In this document: positions 24,539 through 30,770 of the stretch, piece by piece
Position numbering within the stretch: the first letter of the stretch is position 1
Layout: each line of letters starts with the position of its first letter
Source of the DNA: a virus
DNA: 40,311 bases
IMG/VR virus record: IMGVR_UViG_3300019487_000054
Span: 1 to 40,311 of that record
Strand: one strand, 5' to 3'
The notes under the pieces: generated by a model
The model's input: only the letters and a program-made list of their open reading frames with translations
Databases searched by the model: none
Told to the model about the DNA's origin: nothing
Translations under genes and position numbers: made by a program

Positions 24539-24984
24539 GACTCACAATTACAGGTCACAGAGAAGAAAAACTATCTCTATATGATTGTGATTGGATTGCC
24601 AATACCATTTCTGAATGGGTCTATACTCTCAAGATTGATCGTGGAATAGCTTTAGGATATTCCGGCATGGCAAGTGGAGTGGACCTTTGGTTTTGTGAAG
24701 CTTGTTTCAAATACCAAATCCCGTTCATTGCTTGTGTTCCATTTGAAGAACAGGCGGATTATATGACCGAAGAAACACGAGCCAAGCGTAAAACTTTGTT
24801 ATCGTTAGCTGCCCAAACCATGTCAGTCAAAAACTCGTGGATGGTTGAGCACACCGACATCGCAATTGTTGTGTGGGACGGAAACAAAGGAGGAACGCAT
24901 AACGTTGTCCAGCAATTGGTTGAGAAAAACGTGCCATTCCTTTGGATAAACCCCGTGGGACAAAAGATTTGGCATTGCACTTGA
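24535..24984 (+). CDS. SLOG-fold (DprA/YpsA-like) nucleotide-binding protein
   Basis: The 149-residue protein has the Rossmann-like pattern of the SLOG superfamily: an N-terminal MRLTITGHRE strand, GYSGMASGVDLWFCE in the nucleotide-binding position (the equivalent of GGA-x-GVD in relatives), and a late AIVVWDGNKGGTHNVV motif. SLOG proteins bind nucleotides or nucleic acid; some act as sensors in defence systems and others are ligand-processing enzymes. It overlaps the Tat-signal gene by ATGA and is the last gene before a new promoter. Its partner and ligand cannot be read from the sequence. Confidence 0.75.
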   Translation: MRLTITGHREEKLSLYDCDWIANTISEWVYTLKIDRGIALGYSGMASGVDLWFCEACFKYQIPFIACVPFEEQADYMTEETRAKRKTLLSLAAQTMSVKNSWMVEHTDIAIVVWDGNKGGTHNVVQQLVEKNVPFLWINPVGQKIWHCT

Positions 24985-25008
24985 CTTCCTCTTGGATTCT
25001 GCTATACT
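24981..25008 (+). promoter_or_regulatory. Sigma70-like promoter
   Basis: TTGACT and TATACT are separated by 16 bases. The -10 ends 9 bases before ATG 25018, so transcription would start only about 3 bases ahead of the start codon. The -35 overlaps the stop of the preceding gene. Confidence 0.7.
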
Positions 25009-25017
25009 TCCCCTGCA

Positions 25018-25518
25018 ATGTCGCCAAAAGCGTACTTAGTTTTCGGTCCTGAATCAAGCGGGACGAGGATGATGACTCAATACATGACACTGAATGGAGT
25101 GACGTTTGGTGATTGGGGTCATTATCAAGCATTGGATAGAGAAAAGACGTTTGATTTTCTCAGTCCTACCGCAGACATTACGTGGCGACGTTCATTGCCA
25201 CATGGGGGAATCTGGCCAAACATCGGAGGAATGACTTTGTGGTTGGAACGAAGGGGATTTCAAGTCATTTGCATTGGAACCACTCGTGAACGTCAAAAGA
25301 CGATTGATTCGCAGTTTCGTCATGGTCATATTAAGACCACTGAACAAGGACTTTCTAATTACAAGAAGGCAATGCAAATGGTGAAGCAACACGCTCACCA
25401 CATTGTCAATTATGATGAATTTTGCTCTTCAAAGGCATATCGGCGAGCCTTCCTGAAGGCATTGGGATTGAAGTTTCCAAAGGTAGAACCAATGGAAGTG
25501 CGGGAGCCGAGATTCTGA
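25018..25518 (+). CDS. P-loop sulfotransferase-like protein
   Basis: The 166-residue protein begins with a strand and loop YLVFGPESSGTRMMT, which matches the PAPS-binding/P-loop start of sulfotransferase-fold proteins. A central strand with an Arg (VICIGTTRERQKTIDSQ) is consistent with the family's second binding motif, as is HHIVNYDEF near residue 130. Full sulfotransferases are usually longer (250+ residues), so this is a minimal form. The start is fixed by the P-loop and a strong promoter immediately upstream. The fold call is moderate; it could instead be a small kinase-like P-loop enzyme. It is one base from the next gene. Confidence 0.6.
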   Translation: MSPKAYLVFGPESSGTRMMTQYMTLNGVTFGDWGHYQALDREKTFDFLSPTADITWRRSLPHGGIWPNIGGMTLWLERRGFQVICIGTTRERQKTIDSQFRHGHIKTTEQGLSNYKKAMQMVKQHAHHIVNYDEFCSSKAYRRAFLKALGLKFPKVEPMEVREPRF

Positions 25519-25519
25519 T

Positions 25520-26041
25520 ATGAAAAAGTCTGATCGTATTCGGAAAGATGCGGAAAGAACAATGGAGAAAATCCGCTTTATTGCGAGACACATTCGCAAT
25601 GTAGAGGACAATTGTTTGTTGCTTGGAGAGCGACTGATTGAACGTGGTGAGGTTGATTTGGGACACAAATTGATCGCCAACGGGTATATCCACGATGCGT
25701 CAAAATTTCATGGTATTGAGTGGGAACAGATGGTGCCGGGAGAAGCAAGTGCAGTTGAATCAAAGCTGAAGCTGAAACTTGCAGTTCAACATCATAATCG
25801 AACAAATGCCCATCATCCTGAGTTTTGGGGTGACATTCGGCTCATGCCCCGGCTGTATTTAGCCGAAATGGTTGCGGACTGGAAAGCCCGCAGCGAAGAA
25901 TTTGGTACATCTCTCCGAGATTGGATTGATGACCAAGCAACCAAGCGGTTCGCCTTTTCTACGGATGAAAAGGTGTATCAAGAAATCATGGAGTTTGTGG
26001 ATTTGCTCTGTGCCAAACCGTTTGAAAACTTGAACAAGTAA
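25520..26041 (+). CDS. DUF5662-like putative metal-dependent (HD-type) protein
   Basis: The 173-residue helical protein shows YIHDASKFH (H58/D59) and then VQHHNRTNAHHPEFW (about 91-106) and EMVADWKARSEE. This arrangement of an H-D motif, a His-rich turn and a final Ala-Asp-Trp helix matches the small phage/bacterial family annotated as DUF5662, thought to be related to HD phosphohydrolases. Members have no established substrate; nucleotide hydrolysis is possible. The gene starts one base after the preceding stop (TGA-T-ATG), indicating translational coupling. Confidence 0.65.
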   Translation: MKKSDRIRKDAERTMEKIRFIARHIRNVEDNCLLLGERLIERGEVDLGHKLIANGYIHDASKFHGIEWEQMVPGEASAVESKLKLKLAVQHHNRTNAHHPEFWGDIRLMPRLYLAEMVADWKARSEEFGTSLRDWIDDQATKRFAFSTDEKVYQEIMEFVDLLCAKPFENLNK

Positions 26042-26058
26042 TCCACTTTAGTAAACCT

Positions 26059-26250
26059 ATGCCAACTACACCAAAATCAATAAATGTCGCTGTAGCCGAG
26101 CAAGTAGAACAACTTGGCTCGACTAAAGTGGTCAACACTGTTGTTGAAAAGCTCGTCACCGCCGAAGTCGGAAAGCGTGCCGAAGCTCTTGCCGCCGCAA
26201 TCAAATTGTCCGAAGACAATGCCCGTGAATTGAATCATGCAATCACATGA
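26059..26250 (+). CDS. Small helical protein of unknown function
   Basis: The product has 63 residues and is rich in Ala, Val, Glu and Lys, with heptad-like spacing (VVNTVVEKLVTAEVGKRAEAL), so it is probably an oligomeric helix. No known motif is present. It overlaps the following Dam-fragment gene by 14 bases. It lies in the same direction as the island genes with no strong Shine-Dalgarno. It may be real because of its position between two overlapping genes, but coding evidence is limited. Confidence 0.45.
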   Translation: MPTTPKSINVAVAEQVEQLGSTKVVNTVVEKLVTAEVGKRAEALAAAIKLSEDNARELNHAIT

Positions 26251-26497
26251 CCGAACCGACACGTTTATTTATGCCGATCCCCCATATCATCATGATGTTC
26301 GTGGAGCTACCCGATATGTCCATGACTATACCAATGAGGATCAAGAACGATTTATTGATTGCGTTTTGAGCATAAAGACTAAGGTGTTAATTTCGGGATA
26401 TGCATGTAAGGCATACGAACGATTGGAACAAAACAATTTCAGACGAGTTGATTTTACCACCAACACGATAGTTGAAAGCCTTTGGAAAAATTACTGA
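26237..26497 (+). CDS. N-terminally truncated Dam-type (D12) DNA adenine methyltransferase
   Basis: The 86-residue protein corresponds only to the C-terminal part of D12-class adenine methylases. Motif IV is intact (YADPPYHHD, near residue 14), followed by the helix E-D-Q-x-R-F, the strand KVLISGYACKAYERL and the terminal ESLWKNY typical of these enzymes. The S-adenosylmethionine-binding motif I (F-x-G-G) and the target-recognition region, normally some 150 residues before DPPY, are missing. The upstream region encodes an unrelated small protein. The reading frame is open and translationally coupled, so it may be expressed. It is most simply a relic, or a subunit needing a partner. Confidence 0.7.
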   Translation: MQSHDRTDTFIYADPPYHHDVRGATRYVHDYTNEDQERFIDCVLSIKTKVLISGYACKAYERLEQNNFRRVDFTTNTIVESLWKNY

Positions 26498-26499
26498 TC

Positions 26500-27243
26500 A
26501 TGAGCGAAAACAGAATTCTATACGGGGATGCTAGGACCGAGTTGCCTACATTGGAACCAGCTAGTGTGGACGTGTGTATTACATCCCCACCATACAAGGA
26601 CTGTGACGGATACACCGGCGATTTGATCCTTGATGTTTTCACGGATGTCTATGAGATACAAAAGGACAACACGCTTTTGTTCTTCAACTTTGGGCATCTG
26701 GCAGAAGACAAGTTCCGTCCGTTTGAAGCGGTTCGGATTCTAATGAGCATCGGCTATCAATTGAACGATACTATCGTTTGGGTAAAGAATCATTACAAGC
26801 CGATTCAAGGCGAACGGAGATTGAACAACCTGACTGAGTTTATCTTTGTGCTCTACAAAGGAAAGATGCCGAAGCTGAATCGGTTGGCTCTTGGAGTTCC
26901 TTACAAGGACAAGACCAATGCGAAGAGATTTGCAGGCGGAAGAGATTTGAAGTGTGGTGGGAACGTTTGGTACATCAACTACGAAACCATTACAAGCTCC
27001 GACGAAAAACTGCACAATGACCGATTTCCCGTGGAGTTGCCGGAACGTTGTATCAAGCTTTGTGGGTATCCTGTGAACGTGGTACTGGACCCATTCTTTG
27101 GGTCTGGAACAACCGGATTAGCCGCAATGAATCTCGGCAAGAATTACATTGGTATTGAACGAAACAAGCAGACGCATCAAGTAGCGTTTGACCGTTTGAA
27201 CAATGTTATTCAGCCGCCTTCTGCTGTTCTTTTGCCTTCTTAG
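26500..27243 (+). CDS. DNA methyltransferase (N4-cytosine/N6-adenine, beta-type motif order)
   Basis: The 247-residue enzyme has the catalytic motif CITSPPYKD (S29-P-P-Y32) before the AdoMet-binding motif DPFFGSGTTGLAA (197-209). This is the permuted beta-class order of M.PvuII/CcrM-type enzymes. SPPY favours N4-cytosine but adenine methylation is also possible in this class. The region between them holds the target-recognition part. It starts 2 bases after the truncated Dam gene, and its 3' end overlaps the convergent minus-strand gene by 38 bases. It probably protects phage DNA from restriction or marks it for regulation. No cognate restriction gene is present in the window. Confidence 0.88.
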   Translation: MSENRILYGDARTELPTLEPASVDVCITSPPYKDCDGYTGDLILDVFTDVYEIQKDNTLLFFNFGHLAEDKFRPFEAVRILMSIGYQLNDTIVWVKNHYKPIQGERRLNNLTEFIFVLYKGKMPKLNRLALGVPYKDKTNAKRFAGGRDLKCGGNVWYINYETITSSDEKLHNDRFPVELPERCIKLCGYPVNVVLDPFFGSGTTGLAAMNLGKNYIGIERNKQTHQVAFDRLNNVIQPPSAVLLPS

Positions 27244-28063
27244 CTCGGTAGATAATAGAGAACAAAGCAACTGCCAGCTTCAATTCTTCAGGAGACAATT
27301 CCTTCAAGTCAACCGAATTGCTTGGAGTGTCTTTTGGAGGAAGTCCCATCTCAGCACGCATTGTATTCATGTGCCTAGAGCAAATACCATGTGACCATCC
27401 TACGCTTGGAACCTTATATTCCTGTTCGCAATTCGCACATGGATGTTTGAACAACTTTTGAAGGACTGCTTTTCGAGCAGCGGGAAGTTGTTTGAATTGT
27501 TGAAGAGCCTCTTTGGTCTGTTCTGGTGATAGAACAGGAATTTGGGGCTTAGACTGCATTTTGGATCGGATGTCGGCTAAGTCTGCGTCCGACATTCCTT
27601 CCATTATTCCTGTGGAGGAACCGGAGGCATCTGCATTTCCGTCACTTTTTTTAAGATCGTAGTAGCGTCCGAGGACGTGACCAATATCTTGATAAGCGAC
27701 TCCCAACTGTTGCATCTTGGCGTAGCATTCTTTGGCGAGTTTACCGTACTCCATGACACGTTTCTTGACTTCCTTCATGTCACGCTTCACAATGTCTTGT
27801 TGAAACCAATCTCCACACTCGTTGAGAGCATATGCCTCGGCGAGTTCGCAGAGTTCGGTCATTGCACGAGCGGAGTTGACGATTGCCTCTTCGTTGCGAA
27901 GGGCGGCACCGTAGTTTTCAAACATGGATGCCATCTCCATGAGACGTTTCTTTTGGTCGGGGGAAAGCTTGGGGGTTTCTTGTCCCAATCCCTTGTCGGG
28001 AATCTTGCCAAGATTTTCCACAATACGCTTGAGAGTGAATTTCGTTGTCTTTGGAGTACTCAT
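27206..28063 (-). CDS. Putative head-associated zinc protein
   Basis: The 285-residue, highly helical protein contains a KFTLKRIVENLGK segment near the N-terminus, a central helical bundle (about 40-150) and a compact zinc pattern CANCEQEY...HGICSRH at about 208-232. It is convergent with the methyltransferase gene and overlaps it by 38 bases. The ATG lies 5 bases after an A/T box on the minus strand and lacks a Shine-Dalgarno, so translation may be leaderless. The helix near the N-terminus and the zinc knuckle resemble other proteins of the head block, which suggests an internal virion protein. Function is not known. Confidence 0.5.
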   Translation of the reverse strand: MSTPKTTKFTLKRIVENLGKIPDKGLGQETPKLSPDQKKRLMEMASMFENYGAALRNEEAIVNSARAMTELCELAEAYALNECGDWFQQDIVKRDMKEVKKRVMEYGKLAKECYAKMQQLGVAYQDIGHVLGRYYDLKKSDGNADASGSSTGIMEGMSDADLADIRSKMQSKPQIPVLSPEQTKEALQQFKQLPAARKAVLQKLFKHPCANCEQEYKVPSVGWSHGICSRHMNTMRAEMGLPPKDTPSNSVDLKELSPEELKLAVALFSIIYRAKKAKEQQKAAE

Positions 28064-28068
28064 ACGCT

Positions 28069-28077
28069 TATAAATAT
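28069..28077 (-). promoter_or_regulatory. Late-type box (TATTTATA core, minus strand)
   Basis: Read on the minus strand the box is ATATTTATA, with its core starting 13 bases before the ATG at 28063. The distance predicts transcription starting at or next to the start codon. Confidence 0.55.
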
Positions 28078-28091
28078 GTGTCTGAAGGACG

Positions 28092-28412
28092 TTATTTCAA
28101 CTTTTTGTCTATTTCCGGCTGAGAGTAATGATCAAAGTAATCAATGACATCATTGAAGTTATGGAATCTCTTATTTTCTCGTTCCGGCTCTTCTATAAAA
28201 AAGAACTCATGTTCCTTCTTTGCTTCGTCAACATCCTTCTTTTTATAGATGGTAATTTTGGGGTCTTTTGAAGTGACCATGTGATGATCGTCTGCAAATT
28301 CAAATCCCATTGCTACAAGGTGGTCAACATCCGGCCAACGCCAGTCATCAATGCTGATTAGACCATCCTTCTTTTCGTGGGACATTGTGTGAATGATTTC
28401 ACTGAGCTTCAT
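28092..28412 (-). CDS. Small acidic protein of unknown function
   Basis: The 106-residue protein begins MKLSEIIHTMSHE, an amphipathic start similar to several head-block proteins. It is rich in Asp, Glu, His and Lys, with an aromatic centre (IDDWRWPDVDHL) and a C-terminal helix. It starts in the ATGA overlap with the upstream minus-strand gene, so both form one transcript. It has no membrane segment and no motif that I recognise. A virion-internal role is a guess from its genomic position and N-terminus. Confidence 0.45.
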   Translation of the reverse strand: MKLSEIIHTMSHEKKDGLISIDDWRWPDVDHLVAMGFEFADDHHMVTSKDPKITIYKKKDVDEAKKEHEFFFIEEPERENKRFHNFNDVIDYFDHYSQPEIDKKLK

Positions 28413-29224
28413 ATGTCCACCTTCCTTAAAAAATCTCCCAAAATGTTTGCTCCTTCCACGTCGCTTGTGAAAGTGATTGATTTCATGATACGAATTTGAT
28501 CTTCAAACGTTGTTTGATCTCCCTCTCCCTCTGGCTGTCCTTCTTCCTCGGCACGTTCATGTTTTGAAAATGCAGTCCAGCAAAATTGAGAACCTTCCTT
28601 CATCTTCTTTAGAACAACCGTATCATTGGTTCCAAATTCGTCGGTATTTTCATACTTGACAAAAAACTTGTCTTGTTGGGTAGGCTTGGCATTTTTGTAT
28701 CCAAGGATGGCTTGTAATTCCTTGGGAGTCATTTGGATGCCTCGGTGTTGATTGACGTAACTATCAAAATCTGCTTTGGTATCAAAGGTTTTGGCGACGA
28801 CGTTTCTTTCCATTGTAGTTCCATCTTCCGATACAAAATTGTCTGGATTAGAAATGTCCGTCTCTCCCCCGATGTTTCCAGTAACTTCTTCTTGGACAAG
28901 TTTTTTGAATTGATTCAAAAGCTGCACCATCTTCTTTTTACCTTGTGGGGACAGGCATTCTTTCATCTTTACGATATTACGAATGCGGTTAACTGTGTTT
29001 TCGTTGAGCATAGCTTTTGACTCATTTACAGAAGAGTCGAAATCGAACCTTCTATAAGTATGATTGCCGAGGGCTGGAATGTTGTGAGAATGTTCTTTAC
29101 CTGCAAAGTCTCGTTTCCAAGAACAGTTCTTACAATAGTGTAAAACCGGACCTTCATGGTTGGTCTGGATTTTATCCTTATGTCCGCAGACTGAACAAAC
29201 GTATGGACGATAGTCAAGCTTCAC
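28409..29224 (-). CDS. Zinc-ribbon protein of unknown function
   Basis: The product has about 271 residues from a proposed GTG start at 29224 (an in-frame TTG at 29230 and longer versions exist). It begins with a zinc ribbon (YVCSVCGHKD...HYCKNCSWKRDF, about residues 7-38). Then come a helix (VNRIRNIVKMKECL), a polar linker with an N-I-G-G-E-T turn, and a folded C-terminal part. GTG is preferred because the A/T box on this strand ends 5 bases upstream and overlaps longer starts. Its stop overlaps the next minus-strand gene (ATGA). No catalytic motif is seen; possibly a head-associated or nucleic-acid-binding protein. Confidence 0.45.
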   Translation of the reverse strand: MKLDYRPYVCSVCGHKDKIQTNHEGPVLHYCKNCSWKRDFAGKEHSHNIPALGNHTYRRFDFDSSVNESKAMLNENTVNRIRNIVKMKECLSPQGKKKMVQLLNQFKKLVQEEVTGNIGGETDISNPDNFVSEDGTTMERNVVAKTFDTKADFDSYVNQHRGIQMTPKELQAILGYKNAKPTQQDKFFVKYENTDEFGTNDTVVLKKMKEGSQFCWTAFSKHERAEEEGQPEGEGDQTTFEDQIRIMKSITFTSDVEGANILGDFLRKVDI

Positions 29225-29228
29225 ATTC

Positions 29229-29238
29229 AATAAATATC
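29229..29238 (-). promoter_or_regulatory. Late-type box (variant, minus strand)
   Basis: Read on the minus strand the box is GATATTTATT, with its core starting 12 bases before the proposed GTG start at 29224. It helps to choose that start over longer ones. Confidence 0.45.
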
Positions 29239-29267
29239 TACAAATTTTTTTGTTTTTCAGAATTTTG

Positions 29268-29281
29268 ATAATAGTTATTAT
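29268..29281. repeat. 14-bp perfect palindrome in the divergent intergenic region
   Basis: ATAATA/TATTAT arms around GT lie between the minus-strand zinc gene and the scaffold gene. The 163-base gap (29225-29387) also holds a smaller inverted repeat (GAAGTT/AACTTC, 29347-29363) and no gene. Confidence 0.45.
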
Positions 29282-29387
29282 ACAGAAATGCCGCATTCCT
29301 ATGCCGCCAACCGACTCACTAGAGTCACGTTTTAATAACCTTCATTGAAGTTTGAATAACTTCAGAACCCTAATAAGGAAAATCCAT

Positions 29388-30725
29388 ATGGATAGCAACC
29401 TGTTGAAAGAGGCTATCGCAGATGCAAAGGCAGTTCGTCAAACCGCACTCGCCAATGCCAAAGTCGCTCTGGAAGAAGCATTCTCCGAGCGTTATCATGC
29501 GATGTTTGCCGAGAAGTTGAAAGAAGATGCCGCTATGGGAGATGCTCCCGCAGCCGCACCAGCAATGAAAACTGACGTAACTGTATCTGAGCAAGAAATC
29601 GACGAGCTTATCAAAGAACTTGAGGCTGAAGTCGGTGGCGAAGCTCCCGTAGCACCCGAAGGCGAAATGCCTCCAATGGATGCTGCACCAGTTGCACCAG
29701 CACCAATGGCTCCTCCCGTTCCGGGAGCAGTGCCTCCGGGTTGCCCACCTGTTGCTCCTGTAGCACCAGTACCAGCAGTCGGAGCACCAGTACCTCCAAT
29801 GGGAGCACCAATGGATATTGCACCAGCAGCACCCGCTGCACCAGTACCAACGGCACCACCATCTGATGTCCCACCAGTCTCTGGCGAGGAAGCAGACGAG
29901 GATGTCAATTTGGATGAACTTTTGCAGAGTTTGAAAGAAGAGATCGAAGGCGACGAAGACAAGCACGAAGAGAAAGACAAGATGGATGAGCAAACCAAGC
30001 TCGCATCTTCGGCTATCGCTCCCGGCGGCAACAAGAAGCCTTCCGCATCAGCTAACGCAAGCTCTCACATTGAAACGGGTGGAATGAAGGACGAAGGTCT
30101 GCCAATGAGCACGACCAAAGCCTCTGACCCGACCGAAGCATCTCGCCCAAACAGCGATGGTGACTTTGAAAATACGCCTAAGCTCGCTAAGGAGAGCATT
30201 GCACTGAAGGACAAGGGTGTTCCCGGTGGCAAGGTTGGTCCAGAAGACGCAACCAAAGCTGCTCGTCCTAACAGCGACGGCGACATCGAAGATACGGCAA
30301 AACTGACGAAGGAAAACGTATCTCTCAAGAAACAACTTAATGAAGCCGAAGAGGTCATTAAGTATGTGAAAGTACAACTTAATGAGGTTAACTTGCTGAA
30401 TGCCAAACTGCTTTACACGAACAAGCTGTTTAAGGAATACGCAATGAACAACGAGCAAAAGATGCGTGTTGTTGAAATGTTTGACCTCGCCAAAAACGTT
30501 CGTGAAGTTAAACTGACTTACGCTAACATTGCAGAGTCGTTGAATTTCAGTGGATCGGACAAGAAGAAGGCTAAAGAAGCCCCAGCTTCCGTCCAAAGCA
30601 TCACTGAAGGTCTCGCATCCAAGCCAGTCGGAAGCACGAAGCCAAGCACTCAGATCATTTCTGAAAGCAAGGCAACGGGCATGGTATCTAAATTCCAAAA
30701 ACTCGCAGGAATTAAGAAAGCCTAA
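29388..30725 (+). CDS. Prohead core scaffold protein (gp22-like)
   Basis: The 445-residue acidic protein lies just upstream of the capsid gene, the gp22 position. It has a helical N-terminus (LLKEAIADAKAVRQTALANA), a long Pro/Ala/Val-rich low-complexity region (about 70-165), an acidic helix (LLQSLKEEIEGDEDK), and a conserved scaffold-type coiled region (about 305-390; LLNAKLLYTNKLFKEY). Scaffold proteins form the prohead core and are degraded by the prohead protease. A 40-residue unit is repeated twice (residues about 246 and 286). ATG 29388 follows a purine-rich Shine-Dalgarno (AATAAGGAAAA) and is preferred over an in-frame TTG at 29352. Confidence 0.82.
   Translation: MDSNLLKEAIADAKAVRQTALANAKVALEEAFSERYHAMFAEKLKEDAAMGDAPAAAPAMKTDVTVSEQEIDELIKELEAEVGGEAPVAPEGEMPPMDAAPVAPAPMAPPVPGAVPPGCPPVAPVAPVPAVGAPVPPMGAPMDIAPAAPAAPVPTAPPSDVPPVSGEEADEDVNLDELLQSLKEEIEGDEDKHEEKDKMDEQTKLASSAIAPGGNKKPSASANASSHIETGGMKDEGLPMSTTKASDPTEASRPNSDGDFENTPKLAKESIALKDKGVPGGKVGPEDATKAARPNSDGDIEDTAKLTKENVSLKKQLNEAEEVIKYVKVQLNEVNLLNAKLLYTNKLFKEYAMNNEQKMRVVEMFDLAKNVREVKLTYANIAESLNFSGSDKKKAKEAPASVQSITEGLASKPVGSTKPSTQIISESKATGMVSKFQKLAGIKKA
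30123..30332 (+). repeat. 120-bp direct repeat inside scaffold gene
   Basis: Two copies in the same frame, 120 bases apart, encode related segments sharing RPNSDGD followed by a (D/E)(D/N)T-x-KL-(A/T)KE pattern. The first copy starts at 30123 and the second at 30243. Codons differ between copies, so the duplication is not recent. Confidence 0.8.
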
Positions 30726-30770
30726 ACATCAACCGCAAAGTTAGCGAGTAAAAAACAAACAACCAATCAT

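Noticed and set aside
29370-30034. Minus-strand frames of about 200 residues inside the scaffold gene, rich in Cys/Trp or Ser/Gly
   Set aside because: They mirror the Pro/Ala-rich repeats of the scaffold and have no motif or Shine-Dalgarno.
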